Source of the DNA: Gloeopeniophorella convolvens
Lineage: Eukaryota > Basidiomycota > Agaricomycetes > Russulales
Reading direction: 5' to 3'
Assembly (NCBI GenBank): GCA_022496205.1
Contig: WTXD01000060.1
Location: forward strand, 91,455-155,454
DNA length: 64,000 nucleotides
Part shown: positions 46,789 to 58,067 of the stretch, piece after piece
Numbering within the stretch: position 1 is the first letter of the stretch
Layout: every line of letters starts with the position of its first letter
The notes under the pieces: model-generated
What the model saw: the letters and a program-made list of their open reading frames with translations, nothing else
What the model was told of the DNA's origin: nothing
The model's database searches: none
Translations under genes and position numbers: made by a program

Positions 46789-48753
46789 TCAAAGTTTAAA
46801 CCCCCCAGCGAGACCCATGACGTCGTTCGGATCAACTGTGTGTTTGATAGCCCGCAACCTTGGCACGTTCGCGCCATACATGTCTTCGACAGGGGTATCG
46901 AACAGCGCGTAGTTGATATACGCCGCTGCATCGGAGACATTCTGCTTGTCTGCTAGTGCTGCGGCATGCAGCGAGCCTGATATGTTATGCAGCATATCCA
47001 CCACGAAACCATCGAGGGAAGAGTTGGTCCACAGTGGATTGATGAGGGTGGGGAAGAGCGCCTGAGAGCGATTTGGTGGATATGCGGACGGCCTGCCGTG
47101 AGTGAGCATTCCGTGAGAGAAAGGTTCGATTCCGATTGCCAGAAGGGCGTTCTTATCGAGCGAGGTCAGCCTCTCTCCCCATACCTGCAGGGTGCAAGTT
47201 AGTTCATCAACGGACCCTCTCCAGTGAGATGGCACTAACAGATGTTTGATTGATGACGGCATCCATGAATGCAGTCGAATAGTTCGTTACGGGCACGGTG
47301 CTGTAGAGTCCGCTTTGGGTTGTGTGTATAAGCGTCTTCTCGCCAGTCACTCGACGAGAACTCACCGGACACCTGGATCGGGGCTCTCAGAGCTCGTGCT
47401 ATGCACGAAGTCTGCGTAGCTCCTAGATGACACGTTTGACTGGACACTCTGAAGAGCGAGGAAGTCATCGAATGTTCCCTCGGGGGGCGTCGGTCCATCG
47501 TAGAACAGGATTGCGCTAGGCGATATCTGCAGAGCGTTTCAGTGCAAATCGACTGAAGGTGGCGTCAACTCCATACACCCAGAGGAGACTCAAACGCCAA
47601 TGAGATGCCTATCACAGCTTTTGTGTCGTTCACACGTTCCTGGAAGTTCACGATTGCAGTCTTCACAGCGTCCACCTGGTCTGGAGAGTAGAGAACGACA
47701 CCGCCCTAGCGAGTTCGGTTCAAGATCACGGCGGAAAAGAAGAGAACTGCTGCACATACCCATACTTGCCCTTGCTGGTGTGCGGTGAGAGTGAACTTCG
47801 TTATTATGCCCTATATCATCGCTATAGTTTGAATGTAACGCTCCTATAGGAAGATAACGCACGAAGTTATTCATTCCGCCCTAAGATTTTGAGAAGTCAG
47901 CCTTCAGCGGGTGGAGACAATGCGAATGGTTGCTTACCCTGAGCGCGAACCAAAGGTCCTCGTCCTTTGAGGTAATTGTCGCTATCGTCCCATTAGGGAA
48001 TACGAGTTCATATGCCTCAATGTTGTCCAGTGCAAGTCCGAATTGGCTAGTCTTGTATGAGTATCCTAGATGTCGTCAATATCCAACATGCCAACGAAAT
48101 AAAGAAGGAATACCTCCGCCGAGTGTCAATCCAGCAACCCCCACGCCTGGTATGCGTCCGCCAATGACACTAACGCCGACGGAATCTAGTTCATCGTATA
48201 CCTGATCCCAGGTCAATCCGGGTCCCACATCGACCGTTCCGCCGGTGCGGTTAAAGCTGGTTTGGTTGAAGCGTGTCATTGATATTTCTATGCCCTTTGT
48301 TGAAGAAAACCCGGGATTTGTTGCGTGTCCCCCGCCCTTCACCGCGAAAGGCGTACGGGTGGTACTGATAATACGCAACTGCATCGAGAGCGATGTTAAG
48401 GTGTACTCATTGGGTGCTTTGGAGGTGCTTACGATCGCGCCTACATCCTTGGCAGAGCCGGGCTCGACTGAGCACGCTGATGCTTCTGAACTTGTTACGA
48501 AGGCGTGCAAATTATCTGATGTATACTGGGGCGATGCTTGAAGTGCATGATCAACACGCCGCTCTTGAGACACCGGGGCGGTTTGGAACTTACAAGGGTA
48601 GAATACTTCTGATGCGTTTGAAATGGTAGTCGCGATGCTCTTGCACGTAGCTTGAATGCTCGACGAATTACCTTGTCCCTGTACTCCGAGAACGAAGGTC
48701 CCGAACAAGACATGCAACGTCACTGAGTACCTGGTCAAGGCTTGAATACGCAT
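46789..48753 (-). CDS. FAD-linked oxidase F7
   Basis: Full-length minus-strand oxidase. Start MRIQALTRYSVTLHVLFG with a hydrophobic segment (signal peptide), then CKSIATTISNASEVFYP. Core: QYTSDNLHAFV, CSVEPGSAKDVGAIV, LRIISTTRTPFAV, KGGGHATNPGFSSTKG (His-FAD), GGRIPGVGVAGLTLGGG, TSQFGLALDNIEAYELVFP, GIITKFTLTAHQQGQVW, GGVVLYSPDQVDAVKTAI, FYDGPTPPEGTFDDFLAL, VTNYSTAFMDAVINQTS, FSHGMLTHGRPSAYPPNRS, YINYALFDTPVEDMYGAN and VMGLAGGFKL. TATAAAG at 48812-48806 lies 53 bp before the ATG. It clusters with F5 and F6 but keeps the ordinary secretory N-terminus, so the leaderless start of F5 and F6 is derived or a misread exon. Confidence 0.85.
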
Positions 48754-49659
48754 GGAGGGACTATTAATGAAGGGTTTCTGCTTTGTTGAGATTGAGAGGC
48801 AGTCTCTTTATACGCCAGGGGTTCCCGGACAACTGCATGAGGGTCCGCCACGAGATTGATGTCGTAATGTAAAAGGCCCCAGAGGCTATCCGTGCTGCGG
48901 AATCTGTTAACGGACGAGCTCAGAGTATGCTGCGCAGTTGCTGCCATTCCGCTTGTTTTCACAAGCGGCGCGCATAGATGTAGCGCCACCGGCTCCAAAC
49001 GCCGGAGGGCGCCTAATACTGCGGGCGCCAGCGACAAGTTCAGTTTCGGAGAAGAGGCCTGAACAGGTAGACCTTACTAAGCTTCGGACGCAACGTTTCG
49101 GAAGCATTAGATGAATTCTGATCCCTTGAATTCACCGGACAACTGTAGCTCGGCTGTTTACTGGTCACCTTGAACTGTATCGTTATATAGAATACATGGA
49201 CGTTACGCCGGATGGCGATATGCAGAAGCTAGGGACTAGTAGGCCATAAGTCGACCAGGCCCTCGTCATCAGGGGCCTACAGAACTCCATGCCGTGGAGA
49301 GCGCTTGGTTCGAGAAAAGCAGGGAAAAACCAGAGGTCAGGCATACCGTGATGCCAGTAAAGTTCAGGAAATCCGCAGCGCTTGCCGCCCACGCACCGCC
49401 ATCTGGTACCCGGGCTGTGCCTTGTCCCTGCGAAGCTCGCATATACTTACATACATTCTGTCGCCACCAGGTGATGAAAAACTTCCATTGCAGAAGGTTT
49501 CGGGAGTCTAGGGATTGCGATGTTTACGAACAACGAATATTGAAGGCTAGGAATAACGAAAGTGCAATTTGATCCGGGTCGGTCTGCGGCATGAACGTGA
49601 GACGCGGAATTTAGGATATTATGGCCACGTACAGCCTCAACAGAGAGGCCCGGGGAGCA
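48754..49659. other. Intergenic, nothing recognised
   Basis: F7 upstream region; no gene seen apart from the F7 TATA box. Confidence 0.5.
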
Positions 49660-50440
49660 TCCAACAATTTGAAGCCACCAGCGAGATCCATGACGTCAGT
49701 GCACGGACTAGTTTCTTCTTGGTCTTGCAGAGGTGGGGCAGATCTTCACCGTAAAGGGAGCGTCATACAGAGCATAGGTTATATCTGGCGCTGCGTGCAG
49801 CGGTACATATGCCCATCCGGGAGCGCAGTGGAATGGAAGCGGTGGCGCTCGTGCGGGCTGCATCGGCGACGGTGCTGTCGATCGAGGCGTCGGTTCTTCA
49901 GACCAGGCGTAAGCAAGCGTGATTGAGTTGGACACCACGTACGAACGGTCAGATCTTCAGAGCCGTGCGTCGAGAGCCCGAATTAGAGGGACTCCTTTGA
50001 GGTGGAAAACTCCCACGGCCTGATCAAGAGGAACGAGTTGGCTTCCTTATCACTATCTAAGGGGCCACGTCATTGGCAATCGGAAACCCAGCTGAAATTG
50101 TACTCACAATAGTCTACTTTGCGATGGCATTAAGGACAGTGAACTAGAAGTCGCTGACTGAGACAGACCAATAAGACCCGCTGTATTTGCACATACCAGT
50201 GTTAGCTTGGCTCTTGGATCTGCAGTGCAAGGCGGAACGTACCGAAGGGTAGGAGAAAAATCTGCGAGGTTCGACGTGAAGATGAGATTTTCAAACTATC
50301 TCACAGACATCGATCAACAGAGCCGGAATGGTGAGAAGATCTTCGGAAAGGCGAGTGGGATGAAGAGATGGTAGACGAGGAGACAGCAGGACCTGCAAAG
50401 CTGTTCACCTCACTTATTCGGGGTGCAGGGGCTCAGGGGC
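49660..50440 (-). pseudogene. FAD-linked oxidase F8, decayed relic
   Basis: Minus-strand pieces line up in order with the 3' half of the oxidases: EDLLTIPALLIDV (near 50340, cf. DDFLAIP), NLADF (near 50255, cf. YADF), SYWSVSVSDF then a stop, FTVLNAIAK then a stop, and TIV (50100-50170, cf. TPAILNAIVNQTVV), SNSITLAYAW (near 49910), DITYALYDAPFTV (near 49780, cf. YINYALFDTPV), and a final VMDLAGGFKL (near 49665). Several stops and frame changes make it non-functional. No 5' half was found. Confidence 0.7.
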
Positions 50441-50957
50441 GTACCGCTCTAGACACAGAGTCCATTTCTCCAGTCACCATAGCCTTGAGCAGCCTGAGAG
50501 GATATGAAGAGAGTGACGCGTGCATGAGACTACCGACGGCCACTGGTTGCGGTCAGTGCTGGTCAGTGTGCAGGGAACGATATGTAAGCGCCCGCTGAGT
50601 CAAGCTCAACGCCCGGAGCCGGCGGAGCGGAGCGGGTTGCGGCCCGCAAGTATGGTAGCGGGGCTTTGATTCAGTGCTGCTCACCGAGGCCTTCGATAGC
50701 TCTAAGATGGGGTTCTTCAGTGCCAGTGATTTTGCTCGACTGCGGACCGGTTTGGGACTTTGCGATCAGCAGATGTAAGTATTCAATGTCCTGTGCGTCC
50801 TAGAACTACGTAACAATGTAGAAAATTATCACGAACACTGCACGCCGCAACTCCCCATCCTGAATCTACGCCTAATGGATCAAAAACACCCAGTACCGTA
50901 CGTTATACTATCGCTATGAAAACCGTGTCAAAACGCCGTGAGACTTCGATGCTAAAA
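50441..50957. other. Intergenic, nothing recognised
   Basis: No gene seen between the F8 relic and the F9 stop codon. Confidence 0.5.
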
Positions 50958-52891
50958 TTACACTTTGAAGCCACCAGCGAGACCCATCACATCCTCTGGG
51001 TCGATTTCCTTCTTGATCGCGCGCAGCCGTGGCAAGTTCTCTCCATAGAGGAGCTCAACTGGCGTATCAAAAAGCGCATAATTGATATACGGCGATGCGT
51101 CAGACACATTCTGCCCTTCTGCAAGCGCCGCAGCGTGAGCAGCATCGGTGCTCTCGCGCAATGACTGCGCCATGGTTTCGTCGAGCGAGGCGTTGGACCA
51201 TGCATAGCCAATCGCGCTCGGGAACAGAGCATGAGAGCGGTCCGGAGGGAATGCAGAGTCGGAACCGTGAGAGAACACCCCGCTGTCGAACGGTTCCAGG
51301 GCAGTCACGATCGACACGTTCGCACCGAGTGGCGTGAGCTTGTTTCCCCAGAACTGGAACAGGTCATATCATAATTCATGGCATAGGCGTATCGCTACTC
51401 ACCAGAGTCTCATTTGCGATAACATTGAGAATGGCGGGTGTGTACTGGGTGAGCGGGACACCGCTGGTGAAACCGCTGCGCACGCAATGATCAACATAAT
51501 TCAAGGAGTACTCATGAGAAGGAGTACAGACTGACCGGAGGCTAGGTGGAGGGTTTGTGGAATTCGTGCTCAAGACAAAGTCTGCAAACGATCTGGTGGA
51601 AACGTCGCTCGACACCGTTGGGATGGCTAGTAAGTCGTCAAAGAGGCCCGCAGGGGGCGTGGGCGCGTCATAGAAAACGACGACACCAGGCGAAACCTGT
51701 AACCGATAGGTCCAGCTATTCACTGAACAGTCTAAAATCGAAAGACGGACCGCTTGAGATGCGTAAGTCAATTCGCCAACAGCTGCAGCTTTCGTGTCAT
51801 TGTTCTGCGTGAACTTGGAAAATGCTTGGTTGAACGCATCGAGTTGGTCAGGGCTATAGAGAAGAGTACCCCCCTGTCGATTTACAATCAGCCGTGTAGC
51901 TCATCCACGCGATGACAACGGACCCAAACTTGGCCCTGTGGGTGGGACTTCAGGGTGAATTTGGTGACAATGCCCTTTCAAGCGGTGAGCCTTGAACCTA
52001 AACACACTGTATCAACTACATACAAAGTTGTTCATTCCTCCCTTCAAGATACGTCAGCGTCACGGTCCCCACAGATCACGATGACTCACTCTCAACGCGA
52101 ACCAGAGATCCTCATCCTCAGAAGTCACAGTGGTGAACGTCCCATTGGGTAGGACAACCTCGATCCCCACGATATTGTCTATCTCGAGACCGAACTGCGA
52201 GCTCTTGTACGAGTAGCCTGAGATCATCGATAATTGGAACTAGTCAAGACATCCTGAAAAGATAAAACGCACCAGCACCGAGTAGTAGGCCCGCAACGCC
52301 AACGCCTGGGATTCGACCCCCGATGACAATCACGCCGGCCGACTCGAGTGTGGTGTAAACTTCATCCCATGTAAGACCAGGCCCGACTTCAACGGTATTA
52401 GTAGTAGAGTTGACCGTGATGTTGCGGAAGCGAGCCATTGAAATTTGAACGCCTCTGGTGGACGAAAATCCTGGATTCGTTGCATGACCTCCGCTCTTGA
52501 CAGCAAAAGGGGTACGCGTCGAGTTTATGATGCGCAGCTGTGGTATACTCTGGTGAGCGTCAGTCGGTGCAGGTGTTCGGTGACTCACAATTGCACCTAT
52601 ATCCTGTGCCGAACCAGGCTCAACGGAGCACGTCGAAGCAGCAGAACTTGAGGCGAGTGCATGGGCATTGTCGGCAGTATACTCGGGGGATGCTTTTCCC
52701 TGTGTAAGCATCATGTGCGGAACCAACGAAGAAGGACACATACGAGGAAAGAACACCTCCGACGCATTAGAAACCGTTGCAGCGATTTGCTTGCAAGTGG
52801 AGTCAATCTCGCCATTCGTGGGTGGAGTAGTTTGCCCGCGAACGACGGAGGAGAACAAGAGGGCGTAGGTGAGGAGCGCTAGCGAAAGCAT
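50958..52891 (-). CDS. FAD-linked oxidase F9
   Basis: Full-length minus-strand oxidase, closest to F10 and F11. Signal peptide MLSLALLTYALLFSSVVRG; then CKQIAATVSNASEVFFP, EYTADNAHALASSS, CSVEPGSAQDIGAI, LRIINSTRTPFAV, KSGGHATNPGFSSTRG (His-FAD), GGRIPGVGVAGLLLGAG, SSQFGLEIDNIVGIEVVLP, GGMNNF, GIVTKFTLKSHPQGQVW, LLYSPDQLDAFNQAF, VVFYDAPTPPAGLFDDLL, SGVPLTQYTPAILNVIANET, FDSGVFSHGSDSAFPPD, YINYALFDTPVELLYGEN and VMGLAGGFKV. Its genomic span from start to stop (1934 bp) equals that of F10 and F11, so introns have not changed length. TATAAAA is at 52943-52937. All traced exons are open. Confidence 0.88.
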
Positions 52892-53110
52892 AACTGGGCC
52901 GTCGTCTCGAGAGGCACCTTGAAGGCCAGGCTAGCCTTTTATACCGCACAGACGAAGTTCCGCCGATACGATCCGCGATGACGAAGGCGCATGGCATGAG
53001 TGCCCGACTGAGCTCGTAATATGCAGAGCCATGAGCAGATGCGCCAACATAAGACCCCGTAAGCCTGTGTACGCGCTCTATGCGCAACGCGGGGTTCTGT
53101 GCGTCTGAGC
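52892..53110 (-). promoter_or_regulatory. F9 promoter: TATA box and conserved block
   Basis: TATAAAA at 52943-52937 (46 bp before the ATG). Upstream, GCGCATCTGCTCATGGC and a region reading CCCCGCGTTGCGCATAGAG correspond to the block at F10 and F11. Confidence 0.6.
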
Positions 53111-54297
53111 ATTAGGTGACCGAGTTCCCATTATGTAGTAGTTGATGCGTGACGCAGGAGCCCATCAATGATGACTGCTTTAGCAGTGCTCATAAGGACA
53201 TATGTGCCACTGACACGTCAAGGGTGGGCGCTTCAGTAGGGATTGAGAAAGTGATTTGCTCTTCCAGAAAGAAGAAACGCACCGCAGATGGCCAATAGCT
53301 GTCATCAAAACGTGGCGCCCGACTACGGTGGGCCTCGTGAATTATTTCGATGCGTTCGATCGAGCCATGTTGTTACCCAAACCGGTGATGCACTGGTGAG
53401 TGGTCACACTCAGTTCTCCTCGGTGGAAAAATAGGCAGAGGAATGAGGGCATACAGCTGACAGAACCGGCTTGCTTAAGCATACTTATGCCCGAGTCAGC
53501 TTATTTATAAAGTCCCATTAAACGTTGTAATAGCAATGAATAACGATTCTCACATAGACGGCGCCAGTTGGCACTCTCGCCTTCAACGGAGTGCGAGTCA
53601 AGAGAAGACGGGAAGCAGGTATGATCGGTGCCGGGGCCTGCAGGCCTATGGCGTTACAGATCGTCGAGCCTTCGATGGATGAGCGAAGTCCCGGGACCCC
53701 GAGACGCGCGAGCTCTGCTAGCAGCGATTTGAACTAGCTGAGCCTCGGCCTCTTGTAGTGACCAGAGTGCTAGTGACAGGTTGACCGATTGATATGTGAA
53801 GGGTGGAGGCAAGTAGCCTAGTGTGCTGCACAGCGGCCCAAAGTGGCGGGGGACAGGATGCCAGCGGGCGAGACGCGGGACTCGGATGCGGGCGGCACGG
53901 GAGGCACCGCGGCGCGGGCGGCGCTGGGGTAGGATGTAGCGCACGTGGGCCGGGACTCTTGACACCGGATACTTAGAATTGTTGCCAGCACCGTGAAGGA
54001 CTCGGAGGGGCGCGAGCAAACGGCTGGGCACAATACGGGCAGCTCCCGTCCCGAACACGCAACGGACTCTGGTGCTAGCGATCTTGCTCATCCGCGGTCT
54101 GTTTGAGACCCGCGATCACTTGATATACTCAGGACCGTGTGCGTGACATGTCGGCTGTCATTATGAACTCTCCACACCGCGAATCCTCCGTTTCTAAACC
54201 GACGCACAATGGACTAAATGCATTCCGAATCAATACCGTAAGAGATGCTATGACTAGGACAACCGTGTCAAGTCACTGTAAGACTCCATCGTTAGAG
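53111..54297. other. Repeated spacer upstream of F9 (first copy)
   Basis: Contains AAACGCACCGC-type sequence near 53273-53300 that recurs upstream of F10 (56722 on) and F11 (60498 on), and the CTGACAGAACCG element near 53457 that recurs near 56922 and 60700. The right half (53654-54091) is GC-rich, ends close to the F10 stop, and has a diverged counterpart at about 57400-57860. Open frames there are not convincing as genes. Confidence 0.55.
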
Positions 54298-56231
54298 CTA
54301 AACTTTGAAGCCACCAGCGAGACCCATCACATCCTCTGGGTCGATTTCCTTCTTTATCGCCTGTAGCCGCGGCAAGTTCTCTCCATAGAGGAGCTCAACT
54401 GGCGTATCAAAAAGCGCATAATTGATATACGGCGATGCGTCAGACACGTTCTGCCCTTTTGCAAGCGCCGCAGCGTGAGCAGCATCGGTGCTCTCGCGCA
54501 ATGACTGCGCCATGGTGTTGTCGAGCGAGGCGTTGGACCATACGAAGTTAATCACGCTCGGGAATAGAGCACGAGAGCGGTCCGGAGGGAACGCAGAGTC
54601 GGAACCGTGAGAGAACACCCCGCTGTTGAACGGTTCCAGGGCAGCCACGATCGATACATTCGTATCGAGTGGCGTGAGCTTGTTTCCCCAGAACTGAAAT
54701 AGGTCGTATCATACTCCATAGCATAGACAAACTGGCGCTCACCAGAGTCTCATTTGCAAGAACATTGAGAATGGCGGGTGTGTACTCAGTGAGTGAGACA
54801 CCGCTGTAAAAACCACTGTGCGCGCGATGATCAGGGCAATTGGAACACTCATGGCAAGAGATACTAACTAACCGAAGGATAGGTGGAGGGTTCGTGGAAT
54901 TCGTGCTCAGGACAAAGTCGGCAAAAGATCTGGTGGAGACGTCGTTCGACACCGTTGGGATGGATAGCAAGTCATCGAAGAGGCCTGCAGGCGGCGTGGG
55001 CGCGTCGTAGAAAACGACGACACCAGGCGAAACCTGTCACCCAATAAATTCAGTTATTCATTGGTCATCCCAGAGTAGGAAGACGGACCGCTTCAGATGT
55101 GTAAGCGAATTCACCAACAAGTGCAGCTTTCGTGTCATTGTTCTGCGCAACCTTGGAAAATGCTTGATTGAACGCATCGAGTTGGTCAGGGCTATAGACA
55201 AGAGTACCCGCCTGTCGATTTACAATCAGCCATGTAGCCCACCCACGCAGTACGACAACGAACCCAAACTTGACCCTGGGAGAAGGATTTCAGGGTGAAC
55301 TTGGTCACAATTCCCTTCCAAGCGGTGAGTCTTAAAAGGAATCACATTGGATCAACAACATACAAAGTTGTTCATTCCTCCCTTGAATAATTATCAGCAT
55401 CACGGTCTCCACAGATCACAATGACTCACTCTCAACGCGAACCAGAGATCCTCGTCTTTAGAAGTCACAGTGGTGAACGTCCCATTGGGTAGGACAACCT
55501 CAATCCCCACGATATTGTCTATCCCGAGACCGAACTGTGAGCTCTTGTACGAGTAGCCTGGAACCATCGATCATCGGAACCGGTCGAGACATTTTGAAGA
55601 GACAAAACGCACCAGCGCCGAGTAGCAGGCCCGCAACGCCAACACCTGCAATCCGACCTCCGATGACAACTACCCCAGCCGATTCGAGTTCCGTGTAAAC
55701 TTCATCCCATGTAAGGCCGGGCCCGACTTCAACAGTCCCAGCAGTAGAATTGACTGTGATGTTGCGGAAGCGAGCCATCGATATCTGGACGCCGGTGGTG
55801 GATGAAAATCCCGGATTCGATGCATGACCTCCGCTCTTGACAGCAAAAGGAATGCGCGTCGAGCCTATGATGCGCAGCTGTGGTATACTCTGGTAAGTAA
55901 TAGTCGACAGATGTATCCGATGACTTACGATTGCGCCTATATCTTGCGCGGAACCAGGCTCAACGGAACACGTTGAAGCAGCAGAGCTTGAGGAGAATGC
56001 ATGAGCATTGTCGGCAGTATACTCCGGGGATGCTTTGCCTTGCGTAAGCATGGTGTGCGGAACCAACGAAGGAGGATACATACAAGGAAAGAACACTTCC
56101 GATGCGTTGGAGATTGTTGCAGCAATTTGCTTGCAAGTGGCATCAATGTCGCCATTCGTGGGTGTAGTGACTTGGCCGCGAACGGCGGAGGAGAGCGAGA
56201 GGGCGTAGGTGAGGAGAGCTAGCGAAAGCAT
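54298..56231 (-). CDS. FAD-linked oxidase F10
   Basis: Full-length oxidase, near-twin of F11. Signal peptide MLSLALLTYALSLSSAVRG; CKQIAATISNASEVFFP, EYTADNAHAFSSSS, CSVEPGSAQDIGAI, LRIIGSTRIPFAV, KSGGHASNPGFSSTTG (His-FAD), GGRIAGVGVAGLLLGAG (Pro of the usual GGRIPG changed to Ala), SSQFGLGIDNIVGIEVVLP, GIVTKFTLKSFSQGQVW, AGTLVYSPDQLDAFNQAF, VVFYDAPTPPAGLFDDLLS, YSGVSLTEYTPAILNVLANE, FNSGVFSHGSDSAFPPD, YINYALFDTPVELLYGEN and VMGLAGGFKV. TATAAAA is at 56283-56277. Start and stop are exactly 3340 bp beyond those of F9 and 3770 bp before those of F11. All traced junctions are intact. Confidence 0.88.
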
Positions 56232-56455
56232 AGCTAGGCCGCCGTCTTGACAAGTGAACTGCAGGCCTCGCTAACCTTTTATACCGGGTAGACAAAGTTT
56301 CGCCGATGCGAGCCATAATGACGAAAGCACATGGCACGAGGGTGCCCGGCTGAGTTCGTAACGTGCAGGTGTCATGAGCAGACGCGCCCACATTCATTTC
56401 CCGCAAAGATGTATGCGCCGTGCGCGCTTGATGTACGACGCGGGGTTCTGTGGGT
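56232..56455 (-). promoter_or_regulatory. F10 promoter: TATA box and conserved block
   Basis: TATAAAA at 56283-56277; TTTGCGGG, GGGCGCGT and GCTCATGACACC at about 56410-56369 match the F3 block, although F3 is on the opposite strand of the array. Confidence 0.65.
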
Positions 56456-58067
56456 CTGAGCATCGGATGACCGGATTTCTATTATGAATTTGCCTTGGCA
56501 TGCCCCACATGCGATGGTGAGCTGGGGAGGTCGAGCAGCAAGTAAAGCCGAAGGTTAAGGTTGCCGGTCGAATGGGCAAAAATCTTTCCAATATCAGGTG
56601 ATGCAGCCCCGTCAATGGTGATCGCCCTAGTGCTCATAAGCCTGACATAAGATGCAGCTGACGCGTCAACGAATAGGCGCTTCAACAGGGATTGAGAGAT
56701 TGTTTGCTCTACCAGAAACAAGCAAACGCACCGCGAATAGCCAATCGCTGTCGTCAGAACGTGGCGGCCGAACTATGGCGAGCCCTATGTTGTATTTTAG
56801 TGCGTTCGATGGAGACATGTCAACATGTCACCCAAATCGGCGATGACTAGTCGCACTCAATTCTCGGTGGAGAAGTCGGCGGACAGATATAGAAGCGAGT
56901 ATAAGAATGAGGGCATCCAGCTGACAGAACCGCTTTATTCAATCATCCATCCGAGTCAGTATATCGACCGAATTTTATAGCATGTGGTGGTAATGAACAA
57001 CGGCTCTCACATAGACGCCAGTTCACACTCGTCTTCAACGGAGTACGCCTGAGAGAATTGTCGCGAACCAGCTGAGTCAAGAGAAGGTAGGAAACGGGTA
57101 TGGTTAGTCCCGCCTGCCACAGGTGACGTCGCAGGTCGTTGCAAGTGGGTGTCCAGTCGATAGATGAGCGCCGCTGAGACGCGCGCTGCCAGCGGGGATA
57201 ACCAGCTAACCTGGCTCGTGACCGTGAGGGAACCGCGCTCGCGGCCAAATCCCTGCGCGAAAAGTCGCGGCAAGTCTCAACTTTCTATCCAACGAGGGTA
57301 CTACTGTATCTGTAGCACGTGAACACCGACCTGAGAGTGCGGAATAGGCGTAGAGGTGGCGAGGATATGAGCCCATATGTGTAGCATGCATTCCTCACTG
57401 CCAGCACCCCACGCCAGGTCGGCGCCCACAGTTCACCATCTTCGAATAATGAGACCCGCGCGAGTGGAGATGACAGGGGGTGACCGGTGATGTAGGGGCA
57501 TAGGCGTAGTAGTAGAGCGTGGTCCGGGGGTAGTGCACGGTGGGACGGTGGTGACGGATGAAGCCCGGGAGGGGTGGAGGCACGCAGCCAGCATGCTGCA
57601 CAACAGAAAGTGGAGGTGCAGGCGAGATGCGGGACTCCGAAGACGCAGGCGGCACGGCCGGCGCGGGGGCAGGACGTAGCGTGGGATTTTGTCCTTCGGA
57701 TTTGGTTTTTGTTTTCTGGCATGCAATTTCTCGCCAGCACCATGAAGGAGCTCGGTGCGAGCATACGGCTGGCCCGCACGATACGGGCGGCTCCCGGCCT
57801 GAACACGCAAGATACTGTGGTGCTAGCGATCTTGCTCGTCTGAATCCGCGGTCTGTTGGAGGCTCGCGATCAGTCGATATAGTACCCAGGACCGTGTGCG
57901 TCCCAGAGATACATGACCTGTCGGCATTCATTATGGACTCTCCACACCGCGAATCCTCCGTTTCTAAACCGACGCGCAATGGATAAAAGGCATTCCAAAT
58001 CGATACCCTAGGAGATACTATGACTAGGACAATCGTGTCAAGCCACCGTGAGACTCCATCGTCAGAG
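56456..58067. other. Repeated spacer upstream of F10 (second copy)
   Basis: Matches 53111-54297 in order of parts. The GC-rich segment (57400-57860) contains long minus-strand frames with CSMLAACLHPS-type composition, which I consider non-coding because the counterpart spacer does not keep the frame. Confidence 0.55.
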
